A stretch of DNA of 59,889 nt from Bacteroidota bacterium (lineage in GTDB: Bacteria; Bacteroidota; Bacteroidia; B-17B0; Aurantibacillaceae). The translations under genes were made by a program, and so were the position numbers. The stretch is taken from NCBI GenBank assembly GCA_016194985.1, contig JACQAK010000176.1, forward strand, positions 1 through 59,889, written 5' to 3'. Below, one piece after another: positions 1 through 8,920 of this stretch (position 1 is its first letter; each line of letters begins with the position of its first letter). The notes under the pieces were generated by a model. That model worked only from the letters and a program-made list of their open reading frames with translations, did no database searches and was not told the origin of the DNA.

Positions 1-1
1 G

Positions 2-163
2 GTGTATGAGAAAGACGGTTACCTGAATGAGTTCGAGGGCTATGCCAATACGGGCGATCAGGTAGGCAAATCCAAATTACCGGCAGGCACCTATTATGTG
101 ATCCTGGAATACGGAGATAACAAAACAGAAACCTATAACGGTTACCTCTTATTACAATATTAA
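2..163 (+). CDS. C-terminal end of a T9SS type B sorted (CHU_C-like) surface protein, partial
   Basis: Only the last 53 residues are inside the window; the reading frame is open from base 2 to the TAA at 161-163. The sequence runs VYEKDGYLNEFEGYANTG, then LPAGTYYVILEYGD and ends YNGYLLLQY. This is the usual shape of the gliding-motility-associated C-terminal (type B) sorting domain, which directs large adhesins and motility proteins through the type IX secretion system to the cell surface. The next two genes are a PorP/SprF family protein and an OmpA family protein, the usual companions of such adhesins. The function of the missing N-terminal part cannot be judged. Confidence 0.8.
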   Translation: MYEKDGYLNEFEGYANTGDQVGKSKLPAGTYYVILEYGDNKTETYNGYLLLQY

Positions 164-308
164 TAGTGAAGGACTAAAGAGAGCCAGGACAGAATAGACT
201 AAAGAGACGATATAAAAATTAGTAATACATAGAATACAGAAGACAACAAAAATCAGCGAACATCAGCATTATCTGTGTCATCCGTGTTCCAAATAAATAA
301 AAGAAGAT

Positions 309-1235
309 ATGAAACAAACAATAGCCCTAACGTTTAGCACACTGTTCCTGTTGATGATGGGAACCAGTAAGGCCCAGCAGGAAACCCAGCACAGTATGTA
401 TTTTTTCAATCCCGTGTTGATTAATCCCGCTTATGCCGGAAGTCAGGAAGCCATACAGGTAACAGGAACCGTGCGTGACCAATGGACAGGCCTCAAAGGA
501 GCCCCCAAAACACAGGTATTATCCGTTCATTCCCCATTAAAAACAGAAAACATAGGCGTAGGGCTTACCGTATTGAACGATCAGCTCGGTATTACCAAAA
601 ACACGGGTGTGTATGCCGATCTGGCCTATAACATCAAACTTAACAAAAGAAACAACCGTCTGGCCTTTGGCGTACAATTAGGCATGGATTTTTTCAGACA
701 GGACTTTTCCTCTTTAAGAATCAATGATAACACCGATGCCCTTTATCTGGATGGCTTTAATTATAAGAAGAACCTGTTTAACATCGGCGCCGGATTATAC
801 TACTATGGCAAACGCTATTACTTAGGCGTATCCACCCCCCGACTAGTAAAAAACAAGATTAACCTGACTGATGACCAAAAAGCCTTACAGGAAAATCACT
901 ATTACTTCTTTGGAGGCATTGTCATCAAACTCAACCCTGCAGTAAACATGCGTCCATCCTTTATTGTCAAATATGTAAACAATGCCCCTTTATCCATGGA
1001 AGGCAACCTCTCCTTTTTATTTTATGATAAAATATGGATTGGCGCTATGTATCGTCACAAAGCCGCTGCCGGCTTAAACATTATGTATAACATCAATCAA
1101 AACTTAAGACTGGGTTATGCTTACGATTATCAGTTAACCTCTTTACAAAAATTCAGTGTAGGCTCTCATGAGATCATGATCAGTTACGACTTAAGAAGTA
1201 AAGCCAAAGGATTTAAATCACCACGTTACTTTTAG
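309..1235 (+). CDS. PorP/SprF family type IX secretion system membrane protein
   Basis: A 308-residue protein with a signal peptide ending near residue 22 (after TSKAQ). It then has the family hallmark MYFFNPVLINPAYAGS and many alternating hydrophobic beta-strands, as expected of an outer-membrane barrel. PorP/SprF proteins act with type B sorted T9SS substrates and help secrete or anchor them; the end of such a substrate lies just upstream. The length is normal for the family. The 145-base leader holds purine-rich repeat-like sequence rather than a recognisable promoter. Assignment to the family is secure. Which substrate it serves is inferred only from adjacency. Confidence 0.9.
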   Translation: MKQTIALTFSTLFLLMMGTSKAQQETQHSMYFFNPVLINPAYAGSQEAIQVTGTVRDQWTGLKGAPKTQVLSVHSPLKTENIGVGLTVLNDQLGITKNTGVYADLAYNIKLNKRNNRLAFGVQLGMDFFRQDFSSLRINDNTDALYLDGFNYKKNLFNIGAGLYYYGKRYYLGVSTPRLVKNKINLTDDQKALQENHYYFFGGIVIKLNPAVNMRPSFIVKYVNNAPLSMEGNLSFLFYDKIWIGAMYRHKAAAGLNIMYNINQNLRLGYAYDYQLTSLQKFSVGSHEIMISYDLRSKAKGFKSPRYF

Positions 1236-1417
1236 AGACAGAAGAGATTAGAAGAGAATCAAGACAGAAGAGACAAACAATAATTCATAAAAAATCGCTC
1301 TACGTACTCATCAACACATTCTCTCTGTGTGAAATAAGATAAAGAAACAAACAAAACAAGAATATAAAGACCTGCGGTATCAGAGAAATCTGCGGGAAAC
1401 ATAATCAGAGAAACCAT

Positions 1418-3634
1418 ATGAAGCAACTATTTTTAGTATTAGCATTAGCACTTTTTACAAGCACCCTTAAAGGACAATCCCTTTTTCAGAAGAAAGCCGA
1501 TCAGTTGTATAACGAGCTCTCCTATATAGCAGCGGTGGATTATTATAAGAGTCTGGTTAAAACAGACAGTCCCACCGAATCCAATATGCGACGTTTGGCC
1601 GAATGCTACTTTAAAGTATATGACTTTGTGAATGCCGAAACTGCCTATAAGAACCTGAATGACAAATTTGCCTCTACCATTACCGAGAATGATCTGATCA
1701 ACTATTTACAATGCTTAAAATACAATCAAAAGTATAATGACGCACAAGCCGTCTTAAAACTCATTGAACAAAAACGAAAAGATAATCTCATTACAAAGAA
1801 TCATGCCAAAAAACAGAACTACGTTAAAGAACTCAAAGAAGACTCTGCCGCTTACAAAGTAACCAATGTAGAAGCCCTCAACACCGAGAACTCTGAATTT
1901 TCTCCTGTATTCTTCAATAAAAATCAGGCCGTATTATTTGCCTCCAACCGTCGCAATACCTCTGCCAGAAACAAGACCTTTGCCTGGGACGACAGTTACT
2001 TTATAGACGTTTATACCGCTGAGAAAAAAGACTCCTTAAAATTCACCTCTACCATGCCTATGGCTAAAACGGTATCAAGTTTATACCATGACGGCCCGGC
2101 CTCTTTATCGGCTGATGAAAAAACCGTGTATTTAACCAAGAGTAACATCATCGTTAAGAAAGTAAAAGGTGTGATGGTGAATGTGGTGAACTTAAAACTT
2201 TACATCCTTACCAAAGACAAAGACGGTAAACTCTCCAAACCCGAGAGCTTCCCTTATAACTCCGATGATTACTCCTTAGGACACGCTACAGTAACCAAAG
2301 ACGGCAAACGCATGTACTTTGTATCCGACATGCCCGGAGGATTAGGACAAACCGATTTATACCTGTCGGAATATAAAGACGGCCAATGGCAAAAACCCGA
2401 GAACCTGGGACAAGCCATTAATACCGAAGGACGGGAAATGTTCCCCTATGTACATGAAGACGGTACCCTGTTCTTTTCTACCGACGGAAGAGCCGGCTTA
2501 GGAGGTTTAGACCTTTACTTTACCGTACCCGCTATGGACGCCTATTTTGAACCACAAAGTCTTGGCTACCCGATCAACTCCAACTATGACGACTTTGGCT
2601 TTGCCCTGAACGAAGACCTTAAAACCGGGTACTTCTCCTCTAACAGAGCAGGCGGCAAAGGGAAAGACGATATTTACTTCTTCCGCTCCAAAGAACCATT
2701 GATGGGAGTGACCCTGAGCGGTATTGTGTTTGATGAAAGCAATAAAGACTTAGTACCAAACGCCTGGGTATACCTGTTAGACAATAACAAATTAGTGATT
2801 GACTCTACCAAAGTAAACAGCAAAGCAGAATACAGCTTTGTGATTAACGACCCATCCAAAGAGTATTTTGTGGGAGCCAAAGAACGTGTCAAATATTACG
2901 ACCGTCTGGTACCTGTTGGCAAATTACAAACAGGAGATAACAAAAAAGACATTGGTCTGTTCCCTAAATACAAGATCATCGATCAGATCACCGATGCCAA
3001 AACAAAAGCCCCGATAGAAGGCGTAAAAACCACCTTCATTGACAAGGCTACCAATCAGCCTAAAACCTATACAACAGATGCTACAGGAACCTTTACGGAT
3101 ATTATCCGGGGTAAAAAACCGGGCGATAAGTTGCAGTTCTCCATTAAATACGAAAAGGAAGGCTATGTCACTGTAGAGAAAGAGTACGACATCACTTTAG
3201 ACATCAACACGGTAATCGACCTGAAAGAAACCATGCAGAAACTGGAGATTGGGGCAGATATTGCCAAGATCATACAGATCAACCCGATTTACTTTGATTT
3301 AGCCAAATGGAACATCCGACCGGATGCGGCCAAAGAACTGGATAAGATCGTCAAGGTGATGCAGGAAAACCCAACCATGACCATTGAATTGGGGTCTCAT
3401 ACCGATTGCCGCTCCAGCAAAGCCTACAACTTATCCTTATCCGACAAGCGTGCCAAATCATCGGCGGCTTATATCGTATCCAAAGGCATCGCCAAAAACA
3501 GAATAGTGGGCAAAGGCTATGGTGAAAGCAAACTCATCAACGGCTGTGAGTGCGAAGGCAAGATCATATCCTCCTGCTCCGAAGAGGAACACCAGGCTAA
3601 CAGAAGAACCGAATTCCTTATTACTAAGTTTTAA
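1418..3634 (+). CDS. OmpA family protein with TPR, PD40 propeller and carboxypeptidase-like domains (PorE/SprE-like architecture)
   Basis: A 738-residue exported protein. Residues 1-19 are a signal peptide, 25-130 look like TPR helices, and about 150-420 carry PD40/WD40-like propeller repeats (for example FASNRR, YFVSDMPGGLGQTDLYL and FFSTDGRAGLGGLDLYF). Next is a carboxypeptidase-regulatory-like beta-sandwich. Residues 620-738 form an OmpA peptidoglycan-binding domain (IYFDLAKWNIRPDAAKELD, LGSHTDCRSS, NRRTEF). This order matches T9SS-associated periplasmic proteins that tie the secretion machine to peptidoglycan. It lies downstream of the PorP/SprF gene and ends at a strong terminator shared with the convergent gene. 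Confidence 0.9.
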   Translation: MKQLFLVLALALFTSTLKGQSLFQKKADQLYNELSYIAAVDYYKSLVKTDSPTESNMRRLAECYFKVYDFVNAETAYKNLNDKFASTITENDLINYLQCLKYNQKYNDAQAVLKLIEQKRKDNLITKNHAKKQNYVKELKEDSAAYKVTNVEALNTENSEFSPVFFNKNQAVLFASNRRNTSARNKTFAWDDSYFIDVYTAEKKDSLKFTSTMPMAKTVSSLYHDGPASLSADEKTVYLTKSNIIVKKVKGVMVNVVNLKLYILTKDKDGKLSKPESFPYNSDDYSLGHATVTKDGKRMYFVSDMPGGLGQTDLYLSEYKDGQWQKPENLGQAINTEGREMFPYVHEDGTLFFSTDGRAGLGGLDLYFTVPAMDAYFEPQSLGYPINSNYDDFGFALNEDLKTGYFSSNRAGGKGKDDIYFFRSKEPLMGVTLSGIVFDESNKDLVPNAWVYLLDNNKLVIDSTKVNSKAEYSFVINDPSKEYFVGAKERVKYYDRLVPVGKLQTGDNKKDIGLFPKYKIIDQITDAKTKAPIEGVKTTFIDKATNQPKTYTTDATGTFTDIIRGKKPGDKLQFSIKYEKEGYVTVEKEYDITLDINTVIDLKETMQKLEIGADIAKIIQINPIYFDLAKWNIRPDAAKELDKIVKVMQENPTMTIELGSHTDCRSSKAYNLSLSDKRAKSSAAYIVSKGIAKNRIVGKGYGESKLINGCECEGKIISSCSEEEHQANRRTEFLITKF

Positions 3635-3651
3635 TTTTAAAATATAAATAT

Positions 3652-3685
3652 GAAAAAGCCCGACATTATCAAGTCGGGCTTTTTC
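3652..3685. terminator. Bidirectional intrinsic terminator
   Basis: A 13-bp perfect stem (GAAAAAGCCCGAC and its complement) with an 8-base loop lies between the convergent OmpA gene (ends 3634) and the minus-strand gene ending at 3704. A-runs and T-runs flank both sides, so it can terminate transcription in either direction. Confidence 0.85.
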
Positions 3686-3703
3686 ATTATACATATTCTA
3701 AAG

Positions 3704-4150
3704 CTAAGGCTTTATTGTCTGCCAGCCATTATCAAGTAAATCTTTTACCGGAGAAAAATCCTTTATGTTATTGGCATCTTTAATACCAAGTGTTTTCAGG
3801 CGTTTATGGTACACTAATATAAAATAAGAACTCATGGCAACAATGCCACAAATGATGCCGGCAATAACAGCAACATACCAACGTTTGGCAAAAGTGTAAG
3901 TAAAGCTCCCGGAAATAGCGAATACAACAAGTGCTATAATGCCCGCCGGCTTATTAGGCTTGCCATGTTCTATGGCACAATTCGCACAACGTGGAATTAG
4001 AAATTCTTTTTCGTAATACCGCGTTGTTTTTTTAATACCGGTTAAACCCAGGCCATAGTTGCTATCGAGTTTATTGTAAATGATTTTTTTAAAAGCATAT
4101 CTTGCTTCGGCAGCCTGTGTGTTGCAATAGTAACAAGTCGTCGTGTTCAT
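3704..4150 (-). CDS. Small zinc-ribbon-like membrane protein of unknown function
   Basis: A 148-residue protein. The N-terminus has CYYC (residues 6-9) and a second pair, CANC, near residue 55, a spacing suited to one zinc site. Two hydrophobic helices follow at about 70-88 and 93-113, then a short basic tail. I do not recognise the family. It lies 39 bases downstream of RNase R on the same strand and is the last gene before the terminator at 3652, so it is probably the end of the trmB-lgt-rnr transcription unit. Confidence 0.7.
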   Translation of the reverse strand: MNTTTCYYCNTQAAEARYAFKKIIYNKLDSNYGLGLTGIKKTTRYYEKEFLIPRCANCAIEHGKPNKPAGIIALVVFAISGSFTYTFAKRWYVAVIAGIICGIVAMSSYFILVYHKRLKTLGIKDANNIKDFSPVKDLLDNGWQTIKP

Positions 4151-4189
4151 TTCAACGTTGTGTGGTTGTTATGTTAAAGCATATAAAAG

Positions 4190-6421
4190 CTATCTTCTTT
4201 TCTTATACCTCTTAGGATTTCTGATTTCTTCTTTTTTAGCAGAAGGAATGCCTGATACAAACTCGAAATCCAATTGTTTTTTTACTAAGTCAGCACGTTT
4301 TACTTTAATGGTAACTTTATCACCCAAGGTGTAAATACGTCCTGTGCGACGACCAACGATGCGGTAATTATCTTCATCAAATACATATTGATCGTCTTTC
4401 ATATCGCGGGTACTTACACGGCCTTCACATTTATTTTCAATGATCTCCACAAAAATACCCCACTCGGTTACACCACTAATCACACCTTCAAACTCTTGCC
4501 CGATCTTATCTTCCAGGAACTCTACCTGTTTGTATTTAATAGAAGCACGTTCAGCATCAGATGCCAACTTCTCCATTTCGGAAGAATGTTTGCATAACAA
4601 TTCTAATTCATCAGCTTTTAAATAATGCGTGTGATTTAGTTTGGCTTCTAATAGCCTGTGAACTAAAACATCCGGATAACGACGGATAGGAGAGGTAAAA
4701 TGGGTGTAGTATTCAAACCCTAAACCATAATGCCCCACATTTTTAGTGGTGTAAATAGCCTTAGGCATAGAGCGAACCGCTAGTAGTTCGATCATGCTTT
4801 GTTCCTTTTTGTTTTTAACGTCTTGCAATAATTTATTGATAGATTGTGCGGTTTTCATTTTATTTCCAACCGCTACCGAATAGCCGAAGCGTTCTACAAA
4901 ACTATTTAATTCAATTAATTTCTCATCTTTTGGCACATCGTGTATACGATACACTACGGCATCAGCACCTTTATCGTTCTTATCACCTTTTTTTGATCGG
5001 TTATTTTGTTTATCAGCATCTTTTGGCTTCTTGCCCAAAAACTCAGCTACCTTACGATTTGCCAGCAACATAAAATCTTCAATAAGTTTATGAGCGTCTT
5101 TTTGTGTTTTGAAATAAACACCGGTTGGTGCGCCATGTTCATCTAACTGAAACTTTACTTCTGCTTTGTCAAAAAAGATAGAGCCTTTGGATGTACGCTC
5201 CGCACGTAATATTTTTGCTAATCGGTCTAAGGTAAAAATTTCATCTTTGTATGGACCAAGACCTGTTTCAATAATGGTTTGCACTTCTTCGTAAGCAAAG
5301 CGGTGATCACTATAGATCACGGTTTTACCAAACCACTGATTTTGTATTTGGGCGTGATCATCCAGTTCGAACACGGCACTGAAACAATATTTTTCTTCAT
5401 GCGGACGTAAGGAGCAGGCAAAATTACTTAATACTTCAGGGAGCATCGGCACACAACGATCTACCAAATACACTGAAGTTGCGCGGCTCACCGCCTCATC
5501 ATCTAAAATGGTATGTGGTTTTAAATAGTGAGTGACGTCAGCAATGTGCACACCAACTTCCCAATTTCCATTTTCTAATTTTTGTAAAGACAAGGCATCG
5601 TCAAAATCTTTAGCATCAACGGGGTCGATAGTAAAGGTGGTGATGTTTCTAAAATCCCGACGTTTGGCAATTTCTTCAGGAGTTATTTCGGTGGCTAATT
5701 TTTTGGCAGCGGCTTCTACTTCGGGTGCAAACACCATGGGCAGTCCAAATTCTGCCATGATAGCATGAATTTCAGTTTCATGTTCTCCTGAATTACCAAG
5801 CACTTCAGTCACTTTTCCATTTGGATTTTCAGAACCGCGTTTCCACTCGGTCATCTCCACTACTACTTTTTGTCCGTTTTTAGCACCGTTAATATGCTCG
5901 AGAGGTACAAAAAAATCAACATGTATTTTAGTATAATCCGGAACAACAAACGCAAATTTTGGGTTGATCTGAATGCTGCCAACGAATTTGGTTTTTCTGC
6001 GTTGTATCACTTCTACCACTTCTCCTTCTGCTTTTCCTTTTCCTCGTTGGGGGTGTACAAATACTTTTACCAAATCACCCTGCAGGGCATCTTTGGTTTT
6101 TCGGAATGGAATAAACACATCCGGAACTTCAGAAGAAATGATCACAAATGCAGTTCCCTGTGTTGTAAAATCGATAGTGCCTGTTTGGTATGTTTTGGAT
6201 TCTTTGGCCTGGTATTTCCCTATTTCTGTTTCTATAACAAAGCCCTGATGTTTAAGTTCTTCCAATGTTTCTAATAATGCAAAGCGATCGCCTTCATTAT
6301 CAATTTCCATAGCAGCTCCGAGTTGTTTATAGTTGAATGATTTTCCGTCGTTATGTTTTAAAAACGCCAATACTTCTTCGAACAAATAGCGCTTTGGTTG
6401 TTTCTTTTTTGATTTTGCCAT
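4190..6421 (-). CDS. rnr: Ribonuclease R
   Basis: A 743-residue 3'-to-5' exoribonuclease of the RNase II/R family, which degrades structured RNA. It has an N-terminal winged-helix region (about 1-70), cold-shock-like OB folds (70-220), the RNB catalytic domain with TIDPVDAKDFDDALSL (the Asp cluster that binds the metal ions), and the helix signature HFTSPIRRYPDVLVHRLL. A C-terminal S1 domain begins at GQEFEGVISGVTEWGIFVE, and the tail is basic (RNPKRYKKRR). The length and domain order are normal. A perfect 9-bp hairpin lies just upstream of the start codon. Confidence 0.95.
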   Translation of the reverse strand: MAKSKKKQPKRYLFEEVLAFLKHNDGKSFNYKQLGAAMEIDNEGDRFALLETLEELKHQGFVIETEIGKYQAKESKTYQTGTIDFTTQGTAFVIISSEVPDVFIPFRKTKDALQGDLVKVFVHPQRGKGKAEGEVVEVIQRRKTKFVGSIQINPKFAFVVPDYTKIHVDFFVPLEHINGAKNGQKVVVEMTEWKRGSENPNGKVTEVLGNSGEHETEIHAIMAEFGLPMVFAPEVEAAAKKLATEITPEEIAKRRDFRNITTFTIDPVDAKDFDDALSLQKLENGNWEVGVHIADVTHYLKPHTILDDEAVSRATSVYLVDRCVPMLPEVLSNFACSLRPHEEKYCFSAVFELDDHAQIQNQWFGKTVIYSDHRFAYEEVQTIIETGLGPYKDEIFTLDRLAKILRAERTSKGSIFFDKAEVKFQLDEHGAPTGVYFKTQKDAHKLIEDFMLLANRKVAEFLGKKPKDADKQNNRSKKGDKNDKGADAVVYRIHDVPKDEKLIELNSFVERFGYSVAVGNKMKTAQSINKLLQDVKNKKEQSMIELLAVRSMPKAIYTTKNVGHYGLGFEYYTHFTSPIRRYPDVLVHRLLEAKLNHTHYLKADELELLCKHSSEMEKLASDAERASIKYKQVEFLEDKIGQEFEGVISGVTEWGIFVEIIENKCEGRVSTRDMKDDQYVFDEDNYRIVGRRTGRIYTLGDKVTIKVKRADLVKKQLDFEFVSGIPSAKKEEIRNPKRYKKRR

Positions 6422-6431
6422 ATACTAATGA

Positions 6432-6454
6432 TAAAGCACAGAAAATGTGCTTTA
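6432..6454 (-). other. Small perfect hairpin in the rnr leader
   Basis: TAAAGCACA and its complement are separated by five bases, about 10 bases upstream of the rnr start codon. There is no T-run after it in the rnr direction, so it is not an ordinary terminator. It could affect translation of rnr, but this is speculation from position alone. Confidence 0.35.
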
Positions 6455-6572
6455 GTAAAGATAATTAATAAATAGAGGATGAAATACGAAATAAGGTTAA
6501 AACTGAAACGGAGTTTTAAACAATGAATCTAAGAGATATAAATAAAAGCAGCTGCTTTGATAATGGGGAATA

Positions 6573-7031
6573 TTAAACCCCAAACTGAGTGAAGTGATGA
6601 TCCAGATGCTTATAAAACTGAATACTCCACTGTTTTGCAGTTAACTTACCAAAGGAAGCACTTTCTTTTCCTTCAAAATAGGTTGTACCGTGAGCCTCAG
6701 TTTGTTTAACGTTATCAATAAATTTTGCTTTTTCTTTTTCAAAATCACGTTCATCAGAAATTAAAAAGTCGGGACCGGTTGGAGAGTTTTTAGAATATGG
6801 CTTTTCCCCCACTACAATACCTTTTACAAAAAGTTTCAGCATGAGTTTAGTAAAAAAATTAGGGTTAGACGTTTTTCTGCCATATGCCAAATCGTAAGCC
6901 ACATTTAAGTGGGCTAACATTTGTGCGGCATTCATTTTCCCCCATTGAGGCTTACTCATATAGGTTAATTTCTCTAAACGTTTGAACGTTTCTTCGGTTG
7001 TTTTCGGATCGAAAGTGTTTAATAATGTCAT
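6573..7031 (-). CDS. DUF1569 / DinB-like small protein
   Basis: A 152-residue soluble protein with the DUF1569 pattern: an N-terminal helix (TTEETFKRLEKL), then WGKMNAAQMLAHLNVAYDLA, and a C-terminal WSIQFYKHLDHHFTQFGV. The His residues of the HLN and LDHH motifs are placed as in DinB-like four-helix bundles that bind a metal. The function is unknown. It lies 9 bases downstream of lgt, so the two are probably cotranscribed. There is no signal peptide. Confidence 0.8.
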   Translation of the reverse strand: MTLLNTFDPKTTEETFKRLEKLTYMSKPQWGKMNAAQMLAHLNVAYDLAYGRKTSNPNFFTKLMLKLFVKGIVVGEKPYSKNSPTGPDFLISDERDFEKEKAKFIDNVKQTEAHGTTYFEGKESASFGKLTAKQWSIQFYKHLDHHFTQFGV

Positions 7032-7039
7032 AACAATGA

Positions 7040-7858
7040 TTAAGGGTTGGTTTGAATAATGGTTGTATGTGTAGATTCTTTTTTAGAACGGAATATCATG
7101 TATAATCCTATTAAGATAAAAGGAATGCTTAATATTTGACCCATATTGATAGGCAAAGCGTTTTCGAATGACTCCTGATTCTCTTTCAAGAATTCCATTA
7201 AAAAACGGAATCCAAACATCAATACACAAAATAGCCCAAACATAAACCCCTTGCCAAAATCTTCGCGTTTGTTTTTCCATAACCAATAAAACAACAGGAA
7301 TAAGAAAATATAAAACACAGCTTCATACAATTGAGTAGGATGTCTCGGTAATTCATCTACCTGATGAAATACAAATGCCCATGGCACATCCGTTGGCCTG
7401 CCAACAATTTCAGAGTTCATTAAATTCCCAAAACGGATCATAAAAGAAGCGAAAGGCACCACCACTACTAAACGGTCAAATAGCCACAACCAGCTTTCTT
7501 TGGTTTTTCGGCAGTATAGCCACATCCCGATTAAAATACCGATGCCGCCGCCATGACTTGCCAGACCGCCTTCATATACTTTTAATATATCCAAAGGATG
7601 AGTGGAGTAGTATGGAAAATCGTAAAACAGACAATGACCTAATCGGGCGCCTAATACTGTTGCTAATACAATATACAAGGTTAAAGTGTCTAGTTGTTTT
7701 TCTGTACGACCCTCTGTTTTATAAATGCGGTTCATAAAAAAATGGCAGCCTATAAAGGCCAAAGCCCACGACAAACCATACCAACGAACCGGCCAATCAA
7801 TACCGGGAATGGTAAAAATTTCGGGACTGGGATTCCAATTAATAAAAAGTGATAACAT
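7040..7858 (-). CDS. lgt: Prolipoprotein diacylglyceryl transferase
   Basis: A 272-residue polytopic inner-membrane enzyme that moves diacylglyceryl from phosphatidylglycerol to the lipobox cysteine of prolipoproteins. Family motifs are clear: VRWYGLSWALAF near the N-terminus, GARLGHCLFYD, the Lgt signature EGGLASHGGGIG, RFGNLMNSEIVGRPTDVPWA and RHPTQLYEA. The seven hydrophobic segments and the length fit. It would act on the lipoproteins encoded elsewhere in this window (16141, 55551, 57984). Confidence 0.95.
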   Translation of the reverse strand: MLSLFINWNPSPEIFTIPGIDWPVRWYGLSWALAFIGCHFFMNRIYKTEGRTEKQLDTLTLYIVLATVLGARLGHCLFYDFPYYSTHPLDILKVYEGGLASHGGGIGILIGMWLYCRKTKESWLWLFDRLVVVVPFASFMIRFGNLMNSEIVGRPTDVPWAFVFHQVDELPRHPTQLYEAVFYIFLFLLFYWLWKNKREDFGKGFMFGLFCVLMFGFRFLMEFLKENQESFENALPINMGQILSIPFILIGLYMIFRSKKESTHTTIIQTNP

Positions 7859-7909
7859 ACAACAAGTTTAAGTGTTTTATTTTATAAAAAGAGGTTAAAA
7901 AATGTTTAT

Positions 7910-8257
7910 TTATTCTTCCACATCTATTCTGAATTTATGCAAAAACCGATGTACAACCGGCCCAAAAATAACAGCCACACTGGTTAAAAAAGCCACTCCG
8001 CTATAAATGGCATATACAGATGAAAACACTTTGGCACCATCTGTTTCGGCCCGGTCCACAGGGCCCATGCCCGTTAAGATCATACTGGCATTTACCAAAC
8101 TATCCAGCCAGCCGATGTTAAAATAATAATGATAACCGGCTACACCAATGCCCAGCGACACTAATAGAAACAATGTGCCCGTAATAACACTCCGGAGAAG
8201 TTTATTATAAAAATGTGTTTTATGAGGTAATGGTTTTACGCCGGAGGCAGGTTTCAT
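7910..8257 (-). CDS. Small two-helix membrane protein with a pore-loop-like segment
   Basis: A 115-residue protein with two membrane helices (about 22-44 and 82-105). Between them is a short amphipathic segment, SLVNASMILTGMGPVDRAE, followed by KVFSSVYAIYSGVAF. The layout of helix, re-entrant helix, Thr-Gly-x-Gly, helix recalls the pore half of two-helix potassium channels, but the selectivity filter reads TGMGPVD rather than TVGYGD. I do not claim it conducts ions. It is 6 bases downstream of trmB and upstream of lgt on the same strand. Confidence 0.7.
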   Translation of the reverse strand: MKPASGVKPLPHKTHFYNKLLRSVITGTLFLLVSLGIGVAGYHYYFNIGWLDSLVNASMILTGMGPVDRAETDGAKVFSSVYAIYSGVAFLTSVAVIFGPVVHRFLHKFRIDVEE

Positions 8258-8263
8258 ATAAGA

Positions 8264-8920
8264 TTAATTTAATTGAAAACAGCAATACTTAATATCCTCG
8301 CCTTTTGCTGTAAACAGGCCCTCGTAGTATGTTTTAATACGGGTAAGTTCTTCCCGACCTTCCGGGCAATTCTTATACAGATCATTGGTAGCAAACAACA
8401 GAGGTAAATTCCGTTCTTTAATCACGTCCATGGTGTATTCATAAAAAAAGGTATTATCTGTTTTTAAATGAATCAATCCTCCCGGTTTTAGTATTTTTTT
8501 GTATCGGTTCAGAAAAAAATCAGGATTGGTTAAACGCTTTCTGGCTCTATTTTTTTGAGGTTGTGGATCCGGAAAAGTGATCCATATTTCCGACACTTCG
8601 TTTTCCGAAAAACAATGGTCAATAAAATCAATCCGTGTTCTTAAAAAGGCCACATGATCCAGGTGGTGGTCGATAGCATGTTTAGCTCCGGTCCAGATAC
8701 GATTCCCCTTGACGTCAACGCCGATAAAATTTTTGGCTGTATTGTTTTCCGATAAGCCAATGGTGTATTCGCCACGACCACAGCCTAATTCAACCACAAT
8801 AGGGTTTTGATTTTTAAAGACAGTATCGTGCCATTTACCTTTAACATCAAATCCTTTTGGTATATCAAAATGATGAAATGCAAAGGTGTTGGAAAAAGTA
8901 TTTAATTCGGCAAATGGACG
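8264..8920 (-). CDS. trmB: tRNA (guanine-N7-)-methyltransferase, 5' end abnormal
   Basis: TrmB methylates G46 of tRNA with SAM. The core is clear: VELGCGRGEYTIGL (motif I), FIGVDVKGNRIWTGAK, ITFPDPQPQKNRARKRL and LKTDNTFFYEY. The only conventional start in the frame is GTG at 8797, giving 177 residues, which would begin inside motif I. The open frame continues upstream to 8920 with family-like sequence (FAELNTFSNTF, VKGKWHDTVFKNQNPIVV), where a TAA blocks it just before the expected N-terminus. No ATG, GTG or TTG lies in between. The span given here is the whole open frame. Either initiation is unusual, or there is a lesion or sequence error. It overlaps the first bases of pyk on the other strand. 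Confidence 0.8.
   Translation of the reverse strand, partial: RPFAELNTFSNTFAFHHFDIPKGFDVKGKWHDTVFKNQNPIVVELGCGRGEYTIGLSENNTAKNFIGVDVKGNRIWTGAKHAIDHHLDHVAFLRTRIDFIDHCFSENEVSEIWITFPDPQPQKNRARKRLTNPDFFLNRYKKILKPGGLIHLKTDNTFFYEYTMDVIKERNLPLLFATNDLYKNCPEGREELTRIKTYYEGLFTAKGEDIKYCCFQLN

Noticed and set aside
4388-6274. Open frames on the plus strand inside rnr
   Set aside because: Shadows of the RNase R gene. None has a credible start context or protein-like composition.
8857-8913. N-terminal extension of pyruvate kinase (start at 8857)
   Set aside because: The extra 19 residues are unlike the family and are the antisense of TrmB coding sequence; the ATG at 8914 starts exactly where pyruvate kinases start.
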